DNA of 64,000 nt from Ruegeria sp. ANG-S4 (GTDB lineage Bacteria; Pseudomonadota; Alphaproteobacteria; Rhodobacterales; Rhodobacteraceae): NCBI RefSeq assembly GCF_000814005.1, contig NZ_JWLK01000004.1, positions 310,001 through 374,000 of the forward strand, in the 5' to 3' direction. Shown here one piece after another: positions 37,103 through 45,796 of the stretch. The first letter of the stretch is position 1. Each line of letters starts with the position of its first letter. Both the position numbers and the translations under genes were made by a program. The notes beneath the pieces are model-generated. The model searched no databases, was not told the origin of the DNA, and worked only from the letters and a program-made list of their open reading frames with translations.

Positions 37103-38008
37103 ATGGCCGCACCTCTCACACCGCCGCAGAATGTGGATACGCCAAAAGGGCTGGCCCTGGCGGTGACGGCTTATGTTCTTTGGGGCTTTCTGCCGCTTTA
37201 CATGAAGGCAATGGCGCATATCGGTCCGGTTGAGATCGTGGCGCACCGCATCATTTGGTCGGTCCCTATTGCCGGGCTGTTGCTGGTGGCCCTTGGGCGC
37301 ACTAAGGACCTGAAGGCCGCATTGCGAAACCCTCAGATGCTTGGGATGGCGTGCCTGACTGCGGCCCTGATATCGGTGAATTGGGCAATCTACGTCTGGG
37401 CCATTGCCAGCGGTAATGCGCTGGATGCGGCGTTAGGCTACTATATAAATCCGCTGTTCAGTATCGCGCTGGGCGCGGTGCTGCTGCGTGAACCACTGAA
37501 CCGAACTCAGTTGTTGGCGGTTGGTCTGGCGGCCCTTGGTGTTCTGGTTTTGGTGCTTGAGGCCGGAAGGCTGCCGTGGGCGGCGCTGGGCCTGATGGTC
37601 AGCTGGGGGTTTTATGCCTTTTTCAAACGCTCGCTTCCTATTGGCCCGAACCAGGGGTTCCTGCTGGAGGTTTTGATCCTGCTGATCCCCGCGCTGGCCT
37701 ATGTCACCTGGCTGGGTGCGAGCGGCGCAGGGCATTTCGGAGCACTTGCTGCCGATTCCATGCTGTTGGCCGGTGCAGGCGTGGTGACGGCTGTACCTTT
37801 GCTCGTTTACGCGAACGGAGCAAAACTGGTGCGGCTGTCTACAATGGGTATTCTGCAATACATCGCGCCCACAATGATCTTCATCACTGCGGTTGCGGTG
37901 TTTGGCGAACATATCGATCGGGGTCGGATGATTGCGTTTCCGCTGATCTGGGCTGCTTTGGTTGTCTACAGCATCCCGATGATCCGGCAAATTCGGGCTC
38001 AGGCCTGA
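37103..38008 (+). CDS. rarD: EamA transporter RarD
   Basis: This 301-residue inner-membrane protein has ten predicted segments in two EamA repeats. RarD hallmarks are AYVLWGFLPLYMKAM, VEIVAHRIIWSVPIAG and SVNWAIYVWAIASGNALDAALGYYINPL (key words NWAIYVWA and GYYINPL). RarD proteins are annotated as chloramphenicol-sensitivity permeases, with unknown natural substrate. The ATG at 37103 was chosen. Its end overlaps the convergent SGNH gene by 10 bp. Confidence 0.93.
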   Translation: MAAPLTPPQNVDTPKGLALAVTAYVLWGFLPLYMKAMAHIGPVEIVAHRIIWSVPIAGLLLVALGRTKDLKAALRNPQMLGMACLTAALISVNWAIYVWAIASGNALDAALGYYINPLFSIALGAVLLREPLNRTQLLAVGLAALGVLVLVLEAGRLPWAALGLMVSWGFYAFFKRSLPIGPNQGFLLEVLILLIPALAYVTWLGASGAGHFGALAADSMLLAGAGVVTAVPLLVYANGAKLVRLSTMGILQYIAPTMIFITAVAVFGEHIDRGRMIAFPLIWAALVVYSIPMIRQIRAQA

Positions 38009-38709
38009 CGCAGCAGATCGGCTGCGGCTGCGGCCCATAACTGATATGCTTTTGGGCTGGGGTGATACCCATCCGCTGCGGCCAGCGCTGGATCGTCGGG
38101 AAAGTCCAGGGCGAGATGACGCACGGCGGGAAACGCATCTGCGGCCTGGCGCAGGCCACGATCCAGTCGAGCCGCCTGTTGCCCCAAGACCCAAGCAAGA
38201 GGGTGCGGAAGCGCCGGGAAACGATCCATCTGCGGCACGCCGGTGGCCACGATGCAACGCACGCCCAGTTTGTTTGACAGAAGGTCAAAAAGCCGGGATT
38301 GCCTGCTCTGGAATTGCCGTTGAGTGACGCCCCGCGTTACATCGTTTACCCCCAAAGCCGTCACGGCTGCATCATAGGGACCATCCAGATCCGCTAACCG
38401 ATCCAGAGTATCTCTGGTCGTGTGACCTGTCGTCGCTTCAAGCCGCCATTCGACAGTAAAGTGACGTGCCAGGCAGGCTACCAGTTGGCCGCTCAATGCC
38501 TGTTCCTGCGTGCTTGCGCCAACGCCGGCGGCAGAACTGTCGCCCGCAATCAACAGCCGCACCCGAGGGCCGCGCCCTACGCATCCCGTGCGTGGCCCGT
38601 CGGGTTCGGGCAGCAGCGTTGCCTTGCGGCGCACGGCAACGGCTTGGGCAGCCAAAACGGGCAGCAATGGAATGCGCAGAACCTGATCGACGGAGACAGG
38701 GGATCGCAT
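37999..38709 (-). CDS. SGNH/GDSL hydrolase
   Basis: This 236-residue SGNH-fold esterase has the nucleophile in LLIAGDSSAAGVG (block I), the oxyanion residues in ALGVNDVTRG and the Asp-His pair in ADGYHPSPKAY (block V). The N-terminal 45 residues contain one hydrophobic stretch that may anchor or export it. Its substrate is unknown. It starts 2 bp after the stop of the SnoaL-like gene upstream, so the two form an operon. Confidence 0.9.
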   Translation of the reverse strand: MRSPVSVDQVLRIPLLPVLAAQAVAVRRKATLLPEPDGPRTGCVGRGPRVRLLIAGDSSAAGVGASTQEQALSGQLVACLARHFTVEWRLEATTGHTTRDTLDRLADLDGPYDAAVTALGVNDVTRGVTQRQFQSRQSRLFDLLSNKLGVRCIVATGVPQMDRFPALPHPLAWVLGQQAARLDRGLRQAADAFPAVRHLALDFPDDPALAAADGYHPSPKAYQLWAAAAADLLRQA

Positions 38710-38711
38710 AC

Positions 38712-39122
38712 TCAGCCAAGCGCGTCCTTGAAGGCCAGAAACCTCGGGTCCTGTGTCACGCGCGCCATCATTTCGTCGCGCAGAGCCCCGATCGTTTTGT
38801 ACGGGCGCATGACGACTTCGAACTCCTGTATCAGCCCATCCGCGTTCAGAGTGATCAGGTCGACACCTATTGCGTCCAGATCACCTACCTTGCACTGAAA
38901 CTCCAGCGCCCAATCCCGATCCAGACCCATGATCCGGCGATAGCGAAAGCCGGAAAATACCTGGCCGACATGCCCCAAAACCGCCGTGACTGGCGCGCGC
39001 CCCGTCCAGGTGCTGAAGTAGGTGGGCGGCGAAAATCGCACGTCTTCGGCCAGCAATTCCTGGATCAGGCTTTCATCGCCTTTGGCGACCACCTCCTGCA
39101 TACGCGCGATTGTGGGGTGCAT
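38712..39122 (-). CDS. SnoaL/NTF2-like protein
   Basis: This 136-residue protein has the NTF2-like small cone fold of SnoaL-type proteins: MHPTIARMQEVVAKGDESLI, then AEDVRFSPPTYFSTWTGR and LDAIGVDLITLNADGLI. These serve as small isomerases, hydrolases or binding pockets and cannot be assigned a substrate by sequence. The ATG at 39122 has CAGGAG at good distance. It is followed by the SGNH hydrolase with a 2-bp gap. Confidence 0.82.
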   Translation of the reverse strand: MHPTIARMQEVVAKGDESLIQELLAEDVRFSPPTYFSTWTGRAPVTAVLGHVGQVFSGFRYRRIMGLDRDWALEFQCKVGDLDAIGVDLITLNADGLIQEFEVVMRPYKTIGALRDEMMARVTQDPRFLAFKDALG

Positions 39123-39218
39123 GACAACTCCTGTTTTGTGCAGAAAGAGTTGACCAACAGAGTGCAGAGGGCAAGGACGACGTTGCGGGAGGTCGGAGGC
39201 TGCGTTAGGCAGGCCCGC

Positions 39219-39866
39219 ATGAGCGAAGCATACGACCCCCCCATGACGCCGTTGGATGTGTTGCATGAAGATGCGCAGTTGATCGTGGTGAACAAACCCG
39301 CAGGGCTTTTGTCGGTGCCGGGGCGTGGCGAACATCTTGCCGATTGTCTGCTTGCACGTGTGCAGGCGTCGTTTCCGCAGGCTCTGCTGGTTCACCGGCT
39401 GGATCGCGACACTTCGGGTGTCATGGTATTTGGGCAAACTGCGCATGCGCAACGCCACCTAGGTCTGCAGTTCGAAAACCGTCAGACCCGCAAAACCTAT
39501 GTGGCGCGGGTTTGGGGGCGAGTGGCCCAGAAGACAGGGACGGTGGACTTGCCCTTGATCGTGGACTGGCCCAATCGTCCGCGCCAGATGGTGTGTCATG
39601 ACACCGGCAAACCGGCGGTCACCGACTGGCGCGTGGTTCGATATGATGCCGGCACAACGCGCATTCGCCTGTTTCCCAAAACCGGTCGCTCACATCAGCT
39701 ACGGGTTCACATGAAAGCGCTGGGACACCCGATTTTGGGTGACCCGTTTTATGCGGAAGGGGACGCGCGTGACTTCCCCCGCTTGATGCTGCACTCGGAA
39801 GAATTGCGGCTGAAACACCCCGAAGGTGGTATCGCGATGAAGTTTCGCGCGGCCCCTGATTTCTGA
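39219..39866 (+). CDS. RluA-family pseudouridine synthase
   Basis: This 215-residue enzyme converts uridine to pseudouridine in RNA. The catalytic aspartate lies in LVHRLDRDTSGVMVF. The other motifs are VVNKPAGLLSVPG, GRSHQLRVHM and LGHPILGDPFYA. There is no S4 domain, so it fits the RluA subgroup for 23S rRNA or tRNA, but the site cannot be told. The start at 39219 is supported by the conserved N-terminus rather than by a strong ribosome site. It converges on a small basic gene. Confidence 0.92.
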   Translation: MSEAYDPPMTPLDVLHEDAQLIVVNKPAGLLSVPGRGEHLADCLLARVQASFPQALLVHRLDRDTSGVMVFGQTAHAQRHLGLQFENRQTRKTYVARVWGRVAQKTGTVDLPLIVDWPNRPRQMVCHDTGKPAVTDWRVVRYDAGTTRIRLFPKTGRSHQLRVHMKALGHPILGDPFYAEGDARDFPRLMLHSEELRLKHPEGGIAMKFRAAPDF

Positions 39867-39868
39867 AC

Positions 39869-40060
39869 TCAGGCCCAGCTTGTCCAAAGCAATTTCAGGT
39901 TGCCGAGCGAAAACCGCCTTGCGCGCTTTCGGGTTTGCGATCTGGGCTGAGTGCGGGCGGCGGCCAGTTCGCGTTCGATCTCGAACCCTCGCAGAGTGTG
40001 ATCTTGCGCCCAACGGTCCAGTTTCAGGGTCATCATCACGTGGTTGTCGCGGCTTGGCAT
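39869..40060 (-). CDS. Small basic protein of unknown function
   Basis: This 63-residue protein is rich in Arg, Lys and Trp (KLDRWAQDHTLRGFEIERE, then TRKRARRFSLGNLKLLW). The ATG at 40060 is preceded by AAGGAGA at ideal spacing, which argues that it is translated. It lies 2 bp from the RluA-type stop and is divergent from the WYL regulator. No cysteines, no membrane segment and no family I recognise. The charge pattern could fit RNA or membrane-surface binding. Confidence 0.6.
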   Translation of the reverse strand: MPSRDNHVMMTLKLDRWAQDHTLRGFEIERELAAARTQPRSQTRKRARRFSLGNLKLLWTSWA

Positions 40061-40103
40061 GGCAATCTCCTTTCCTTGAAGTTGCGACCAGTGTGGCGCA
40101 ATG

Positions 40104-40148
40104 CTCCTGACACCACGTTGTCAGTGGGATGTGCTAAACTGTCAGGAG
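40104..40148. promoter_or_regulatory. Candidate operator of the WYL regulator
   Basis: CTCCTGACA (40104-40112) is repeated in inverted form as TGTCAGGAG (40140-40148). A further TGTCA (40119-40123) forms TGACA-N6-TGTCA with the first arm. Three half-sites just before the start of the regulator suggest autoregulation, and the outer arm covers part of the small divergent gene's promoter. Confidence 0.5.
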
Positions 40149-40165
40149 ACGTTAAGGAGGCTGAC

Positions 40166-40858
40166 ATGCGCAGATCGGCGCGGCTGTTTGAAATCATTCA
40201 AATACTTCGGGCATCGGGTGATCCGGTCACGGCGGAAGAGTTGGCTGCCAAACTCGAAGTGTCGGTGCGCACGGTCTATCGCGATATCGCTGCCCTTCAG
40301 GCGCAGCGGACTCCAATCGAGGGCGAGGCCGGTGTTGGTTATCTAATGCGGCGCGGTTACGATCTGCCGCCATTGAATTTTGATGCTGAAGAGGTCGAAG
40401 CGCTCTGGGTAGGGCTGTCGATGTTGGCTCGTACTGGCGACAGTACCTTGCAACAGGCCGCAGATCGGGTGTGTCGCAAGATCGAAGCCCTGCGCGCACC
40501 CGCGGATTGGCTGCAGGTTGCGCCGTGGGGCGCACCGCCGGACGATCCGGCCAAAGGGTGCGTCACCATCGCAACCTATCGCGAGGCGATCCGGGCCGAA
40601 CAAAAGATTCGGATTACCTACGAATCTTCGGACCATAGCCGCACCGAGCGCATCGTCCGGCCAGTTGCCCTGATCTATCATATAGAATGCACCATGCTGG
40701 CCGGGTGGTGCGAATTGCGGAATGGGTTTCGGCATTTCAGGACCGACCGGATTTGGGCCTGCGACCTGGTCGAAGATCATTTTTGCGGACAGGGAGAGCC
40801 ACTGCGCGCGCTTTGGCAGGAACAGAACCGCTGGGCTGAAACTTACGGAGCGGCCTGA
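40166..40858 (+). CDS. YafY-type WYL-domain transcriptional regulator
   Basis: This 230-residue regulator has an N-terminal winged helix (residues 1-60, RRSARLFEIIQILRASGDPV, then LEVSVRTVYRDIAAL) and a WYL domain (130-215, IRITYESSDHSRTERIVRPVALIYH). WYL proteins sense nucleotides, DNA ends or small ligands. The ATG at 40166 follows an excellent AAGGAGG. The gene divergent from it encodes a 63-residue protein that could be its target. Confidence 0.9.
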   Translation: MRRSARLFEIIQILRASGDPVTAEELAAKLEVSVRTVYRDIAALQAQRTPIEGEAGVGYLMRRGYDLPPLNFDAEEVEALWVGLSMLARTGDSTLQQAADRVCRKIEALRAPADWLQVAPWGAPPDDPAKGCVTIATYREAIRAEQKIRITYESSDHSRTERIVRPVALIYHIECTMLAGWCELRNGFRHFRTDRIWACDLVEDHFCGQGEPLRALWQEQNRWAETYGAA

Positions 40859-40977
40859 AACGGCGGGTATTTGCTCATTTCACCGATTTGTTGCTTGAGG
40901 CCACCTGCGGACCGGGTGCTATACTGTGCCAAACGAAGCAAACCCGGCAAACGGGTATCGGAGCAGAAGGTGATTTT

Positions 40978-41649
40978 ATGACCATTTCCAAGTTTGCGCT
41001 GCCATTGGGGCTGTGTTCTGTTTTGGCACTTGCGGCCTGTACGGACCCCGGAACTCTGAACCTGCCCAGCGATCCCAACCAAAACGCCAAGCAGGGGGCC
41101 ATTTTGGGCGGCCTGGTCGGCGCGGGTGTTGGTGCAATTGCCAACGACTCGGATCCATTGTTGGGGGCGCTGGCTGGTGGCGCGATTGGTGCGGCTGGCG
41201 GCGGGCTGATCGGCAACCAGTTGGACAAACAGGCGGCGGAACTGCGTCAGCAGCTTGCCAACGACGGAATCACCATCGTCAATGCGGGTGATCGCCTAAT
41301 TGTCACGGTTCCCAACGACATCACCTTTGACATCGACAGCGCGACGGTGCGCCCGGCGTTGCGTGCCGATCTGGTTCGCGTCGGTCAGAACCTTGTCGAC
41401 TACCCCAATTCGAATGTGCAGATCATCGGGCATACCGACAGCGATGGGGATGCCGCTTACAACCAGGGCCTCTCGGTCCGTCGAGCCGACGCTGTTGCGG
41501 ATATTCTTCAGGCCAACGGAGTGAGCTTTGGCCGGATCACAACAATCGGTCAGGGCGAAAGCAACCCGATTGCGTCGAATCTGACGCCGGAAGGCAAGGC
41601 ACAAAACCGGCGGGTCGAGATTGTCATCGTGCCCAGCGGCAACGCCTGA
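40978..41649 (+). CDS. OmpA-family lipoprotein with glycine-zipper
   Basis: This 223-residue protein has the lipoprotein signal MTISKFALPLGLCSVLALAAC, a glycine-zipper stretch (QGAILGGLVGAGVGAIAN, then GGAIGAAGGGLIGNQ) and a C-terminal OmpA peptidoglycan-binding domain (VQIIGHTDSDGDAAYN, then RRADAVADILQANGVS and NRRVEIVI). It is of the YiaD/Pal-like type, tethering outer membrane to peptidoglycan. An AGAAGG site precedes the ATG. Confidence 0.92.
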   Translation: MTISKFALPLGLCSVLALAACTDPGTLNLPSDPNQNAKQGAILGGLVGAGVGAIANDSDPLLGALAGGAIGAAGGGLIGNQLDKQAAELRQQLANDGITIVNAGDRLIVTVPNDITFDIDSATVRPALRADLVRVGQNLVDYPNSNVQIIGHTDSDGDAAYNQGLSVRRADAVADILQANGVSFGRITTIGQGESNPIASNLTPEGKAQNRRVEIVIVPSGNA

Positions 41650-41783
41650 TCGGACAAAACAGCGGACCAAGGCATCAAAACCCGGAACGTTGTCCGATGC
41701 GCATCGGTTGTGCGGCCACTGGTATTTGGCAGGCAGGCATCTAGGTGTACACAGGAGAAAACAATCTACCGGAGTTTCCCCTG

Positions 41784-42326
41784 ATGTCCGAACCGAACCT
41801 GCTTGGCCTGTCCGGGTCGCTGCGCCAGAATGCCACCAACCGCAAGCTGCTGCGCGAAGCGGCCCGGTTGTTTGATCCTGAACGCTTTGTCGAAGCTGAC
41901 CTGAACCTGCCCCTGTATGATGGTGATCTGGAGGAAGGCGAAGGCATTCCCGAAGCGGTTCGGACACTAGCTGACCAAATCGCCCAAGCCGATGCGGTGA
42001 TCATTTCCACACCCGAATACAACAAAGGTCCTTCCGGCGTTCTGAAAAACGCACTGGACTGGGTCAGCCGGACCGAAGGCAACCCGTGGGCCAACAAGCC
42101 TGTTGCCGTGATGTCGGCCGCAGCGGGGCGCGCTGGTGGTGAGCGCGCACAGATGATCCTGCGGGCCTACATGGTCCCGTTTCAGCCCTGTATCCTTCAG
42201 GGCCCGGAAATTCATCTGGCAAACAGCTCGAACGAGTTCGATGACGACGGCAAGTTGAGCAGTGAACGCTATGAAAAAAGCCTGCATAAACTGATGCAAA
42301 AACTGCGATCCACTGCCGGGTTTTGA
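41784..42326 (+). CDS. NADPH-dependent FMN reductase family protein
   Basis: This 180-residue flavodoxin-fold protein has LLGLSGSLRQNATNRKLLR as phosphate-binding loop and the FMN-contacting STPEYNKGPSGVLKNALDWVS. Family members reduce FMN, quinones, azo dyes or chromate. The ATG at 41784 lies after CGGAG. It is followed after 44 bp by the dehydratase gene. Confidence 0.92.
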   Translation: MSEPNLLGLSGSLRQNATNRKLLREAARLFDPERFVEADLNLPLYDGDLEEGEGIPEAVRTLADQIAQADAVIISTPEYNKGPSGVLKNALDWVSRTEGNPWANKPVAVMSAAAGRAGGERAQMILRAYMVPFQPCILQGPEIHLANSSNEFDDDGKLSSERYEKSLHKLMQKLRSTAGF

Positions 42327-42370
42327 ACGTGCGGGTTGTTCCGTCAGAGCAGGCTGCCTAGAGTCAAAGC

Positions 42371-43183
42371 ATGACGACAAACGCAGCAACCGAGACATGC
42401 CGCGACGTGATGGACCCGGCCCGCGGCGCGGCCTTGCAAACTGCGCTGTCGCAGGCCGTCACGATCTCGGACGGCGCAGTTTTGCCGCCGTTTTTCCACC
42501 AACTTTACTTTTGGTCCCCTCTGCCGCCGAGCGCTCTGGGGCGCGATGGGCATCCAAGTGTCGGACAGGGGCTGATACCCGATATGGGTCTGCCTCGGCG
42601 TATGTGGGCGGGGGGTCGGCTTCGGTTTGACGCACCGTTGATTGCCGGGAAACCGGCGCTTCGCAAGTCGGTTCTGGAGACGTCGCAACAAAAAACGGGC
42701 CGCACCGGGCCGCTGGGGTTTGTGACGCTGCGCCATGAAGTATGGCAGGACGAGGCGCTGTGTGTGACGGAATGGCAGGATCTGGTTTACCGGGAAGACC
42801 CGGCTGGGAACGCGGCAAAACCTCAGCCTCCGATGGCCCGAACGGATGAAACAGATCGCAGGTACCAGACGTTCGATTCAACGCTGTTGTTCCGCTACTC
42901 AGCGCTGACGTTCAACGGGCACCGAATTCACTATGACCTTGACTATGCCAGAGACGTGGAAGGCTATGCAGGATTGGTGGTTCATGGGCCGCTGCTGGCG
43001 CAGATGCTGATGCTTTATGCCTCGGAGCTGTTGGGTCCGTTGGCAACGTTTTCCTTCCGCGCGTCCTCGCCGCTTTTTGACTTTGAAACTGCAACTTTGT
43101 GCCGAAACGGCAGTTCTCTGTGGGTCCGGGGCCCGGACGGGCGGCAATGCATGCAGGCCGAGGCGGGCGCGGCTTCAGAATGA
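42371..43183 (+). CDS. MaoC/HTD2-like acyl dehydratase (FAS1-like N-terminal domain)
   Basis: This 270-residue protein has two hot-dog-like halves. The C-terminal half has FRYSALTFNGHRIHYDLDYAR and GLVVHGPLLAQMLMLYA, which fit the fungal HTD2 / mesaconyl-C4-CoA hydratase branch of the MaoC family. It probably hydrates or dehydrates an acyl-CoA, and the exact substrate is not readable. Its end overlaps the convergent FAD oxidoreductase gene by 9 bp. Confidence 0.85.
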   Translation: MTTNAATETCRDVMDPARGAALQTALSQAVTISDGAVLPPFFHQLYFWSPLPPSALGRDGHPSVGQGLIPDMGLPRRMWAGGRLRFDAPLIAGKPALRKSVLETSQQKTGRTGPLGFVTLRHEVWQDEALCVTEWQDLVYREDPAGNAAKPQPPMARTDETDRRYQTFDSTLLFRYSALTFNGHRIHYDLDYARDVEGYAGLVVHGPLLAQMLMLYASELLGPLATFSFRASSPLFDFETATLCRNGSSLWVRGPDGRQCMQAEAGAASE

Positions 43184-44209
43184 GGCCTCGGGGCGGAACT
43201 CCGGCGGGATCGTATCGCGGCCTTCGAGCATCAGATCGGCGATCACGTCGGCGATTTTGGGGGCCATGCCGAACCCGATCTTGAAACCGCCATTGGCGAT
43301 GAATTGACCTGCGTGCAGCGGATGAGCGCCCAACATCGGGGCCCGGCTTTTGCTGCGCGGACGGACGCCGGCCCAACGTTCGATCACCTCGGCACCGTGC
43401 AACACCGGTACCGCGCGCATCGCACGCTCGATTACGTCATCCAATTGCGTGTCAGTCCGGTTTGCGTCGTCATAATCGCGTTCTGACGTCGATCCGATGG
43501 CCAGGGTCCCGTCTGCATGCGGCACGATATGGATCGCATCGGCAAATAGCTGGGGGGCATCACGAACATCAAAGCGCAACAGCGCCGCCTGACCTTTGAC
43601 GCCATTGCCAATTGTCTTTCCAAAAGCCTCGTTGAGCTCCTTCAACCCCGCGACCCCGGTTGCGTGAACGACCCGCCCTGCGTCCGGTGCTTCGGAGTTA
43701 ATTTCTACGCCCATCACGCCCAAAGCGGCCACCAATGCCGCGCAGGCACGGCGCGGGTGCATCCGTGCGCTAAGGGTGTCGTGTATGACAAATCCCGTCG
43801 GGCTGGGCGGGCACCAAGCACCCACGTCCTGTACTGCGCGAACGCGCCATTCGGCCCGACCCTGCCAGAGGATTTCGGCACTGTTTTCACGTTCGCGCGC
43901 AAGATCAAGGGTTCGCGCGTCGGCAATCGGTTGAATGCGCCCCAGCCGATCGAATCCCGACGATACACCGCCGGTGGCTTCGACCTCTCTCCAGAACGGC
44001 TCGGCCATGATCAGGCTTTCGAACTGAAACGCTTTTTTGACATTCCAGTTTTCCGGCACATGCGGGGCCAGCGCACCGACCAATCCACCGCTGGAGCCTG
44101 AACCCGCGCCAAATGCGTCGACAACCTGTACCCGTGCGCCGCGTCGGGCACACGTCCAGGCGATTGACAGGCCAAAAATACCCGCGCCGCGCACCGTCAC
44201 ATCGACCAT
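43175..44209 (-). CDS. FAD-dependent oxidoreductase (MnmC oxidase-domain-like)
   Basis: This 344-residue DAO-family flavoprotein starts VTVRGAGIFGLSIAWTCARRG. The middle reads GRIQPIADART. GERWAGVRP-type sequence (ERWAGVRPRSKSRAPMLG) and NGGFKIGFGMAPKIADVI lie near the end, as in the oxidase domain of MnmC, which trims cmnm5U to nm5U in tRNA. It is divergent from mnmD with a 55-bp gap, so the two halves of E. coli MnmC appear as two genes. I chose the ATG at 44209 because AGGGAT lies upstream. Confidence 0.8.
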   Translation of the reverse strand: MVDVTVRGAGIFGLSIAWTCARRGARVQVVDAFGAGSGSSGGLVGALAPHVPENWNVKKAFQFESLIMAEPFWREVEATGGVSSGFDRLGRIQPIADARTLDLARERENSAEILWQGRAEWRVRAVQDVGAWCPPSPTGFVIHDTLSARMHPRRACAALVAALGVMGVEINSEAPDAGRVVHATGVAGLKELNEAFGKTIGNGVKGQAALLRFDVRDAPQLFADAIHIVPHADGTLAIGSTSERDYDDANRTDTQLDDVIERAMRAVPVLHGAEVIERWAGVRPRSKSRAPMLGAHPLHAGQFIANGGFKIGFGMAPKIADVIADLMLEGRDTIPPEFRPEASF

Positions 44210-44264
44210 TGCCAATCCCTTTATCCTTGTTCAGTGTCGCGCGGCCTAGCTACAGGAATACCTC

Positions 44265-44930
44265 ATGGCAGACCAGCGCGCCAAACTGACGTGGACCAAG
44301 GATCAAATCCCCGTCTCGGACCGGTTCGATGATCCGTATTTCTCATTGCAAAACGGGTTGGAAGAAACGCGGCATGTTTTTCTTGCGGGCAATGATCTGC
44401 CAGCGCGGTTCGCGCCCGGTTTTCGCATCGCCGAGCTGGGATTTGGCACCGGTCTGAACATGCTGACCGCGTGGTCCGAATGGGAAAAGTCCGGCCAGAC
44501 CACCCCCCTGACCTTCACCAGTTTCGAAGCCTTTCCGATGAACCTTGACGACATGTCCCGCGCCCTGGCCGCGTTCCCGGAACTCGGGCCTTGGAGCACC
44601 CGGTTTTTAGCTGAATGGCAGGGCGGGCATTGCGACTTCGGAACATTGCGGTTGCAGGTTGTCGAAGGTGATGCGCGCGATACGCTGCCCAGCTGGTCCG
44701 GTGCCGCCGATGCCTGGTTTCTGGATGGATTTTCTCCGGCAAAAAACCCCGAGCTTTGGGGCGCGGACCTGATGAAACAAGTCGCCGAGCATACAGCAGA
44801 AGGCGGAACCGCCGCCACATACACTGCCGCCGGTTTTGTCCGGCGCGGATTGCAGGAGGGTGGGTTCACCGTGACCCGAACGCCGGGCTATGGGCGCAAG
44901 CGGCATATGACGCGGGCCAGCCTGCCATGA
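44265..44930 (+). CDS. mnmD: tRNA (mnm5s2U34) methyltransferase MnmD
   Basis: This 221-residue Rossmann methyltransferase methylates nm5(s2)U34 of tRNA with SAM. The N-terminus LTWTKDQIPVSDRFDDPYFS, the SAM motif FRIAELGFGTGLNML and WFLDGFSPAKNPELW (the DGFxPxxNP signature) are diagnostic for MnmC/MnmD. The E. coli oxidase domain is missing and lies in the divergent neighbour. It overlaps the next gene by ATGA. Confidence 0.95.
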   Translation: MADQRAKLTWTKDQIPVSDRFDDPYFSLQNGLEETRHVFLAGNDLPARFAPGFRIAELGFGTGLNMLTAWSEWEKSGQTTPLTFTSFEAFPMNLDDMSRALAAFPELGPWSTRFLAEWQGGHCDFGTLRLQVVEGDARDTLPSWSGAADAWFLDGFSPAKNPELWGADLMKQVAEHTAEGGTAATYTAAGFVRRGLQEGGFTVTRTPGYGRKRHMTRASLP

Positions 44931-45796
44931 CGCAGCAGAACAACATCCGTGCCGGTATCGCATTGATGATCGCGGCAACGGTGGTTTTCGCCCTGCAGGA
45001 TGGTATCTCGCGCCATCTGGCAGGGGCGTACAACACCTACATGGTGGTCATGATCCGCTATTGGTTCTTTGCGGCCTTTGTTGTGACGCTGGCCTTGCGC
45101 ACGACCGGTGGGATCAGGGCAACAGCGCATACCAGTCAACTGGGTCTGCAAATCGCGCGCGGCGTTCTGTTGGCAACCGAGGTTTGCGTCGCCGTATATG
45201 CCTTTACCATCCTCGGCCTGATTGAAAGTCAGGCGGTGTTCATCTGCTATCCGCTTTTGATCGCGGCACTCAGTGGTCCGGTATTGGGTGAAAAAGTAGG
45301 CTGGCGCAGGTGGGCGGCCATCGGTGTTGGCTGTGTCGGCGTGCTGATCATCCTGCAACCCGGAGTCGGGGTCTTTAACCCGTGGGCGGTTATCCCGTTG
45401 ATCTCGGCGCTGATGTTTGCCGTTTATGGCCTTCTCACCCGATATGCAGCACGGAGAGACAGCGCCGCGACCAGTTTCTTTTGGACCGGTGTTGCCGGTG
45501 CCGCCGCTATGACCGTGGTCGGGGTTTGGTTTTGGGAACCGATGCAAATCCATGACTGGGGTTGGATGGGTCTTTTGTGCGTAAGCGGTGTTCTGGGCCA
45601 TTGGCTGCTGATCAAATGCTATGAAATGGCCGAAGCCAGCGCGGTCCAGCCCTTCGCATATTTTCATCTGATGTGGAGCGCGATCCTGGGCATAACGGTC
45701 TTTGGCGAGACGTTGCGCCCGGCGGTGATCGTCGGTGCCGGGCTGGTCATCGCGGCCGGGTTGTTCACCCTATGGCGCGAAAGACGACAGGGTTGA
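44927..45796 (+). CDS. DMT-superfamily (EamA) transporter
   Basis: This 289-residue inner-membrane protein has ten predicted segments in two EamA repeats. It starts IRAGIALMIAATVVFALQDG and has AVYAFTILGLIESQAVFICYP in the first half. Its substrate is unknown. The start overlaps the mnmD stop (ATGA), and the last 27 bp overlap the convergent slt gene. Confidence 0.92.
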   Translation: MTQQNNIRAGIALMIAATVVFALQDGISRHLAGAYNTYMVVMIRYWFFAAFVVTLALRTTGGIRATAHTSQLGLQIARGVLLATEVCVAVYAFTILGLIESQAVFICYPLLIAALSGPVLGEKVGWRRWAAIGVGCVGVLIILQPGVGVFNPWAVIPLISALMFAVYGLLTRYAARRDSAATSFFWTGVAGAAAMTVVGVWFWEPMQIHDWGWMGLLCVSGVLGHWLLIKCYEMAEASAVQPFAYFHLMWSAILGITVFGETLRPAVIVGAGLVIAAGLFTLWRERRQG

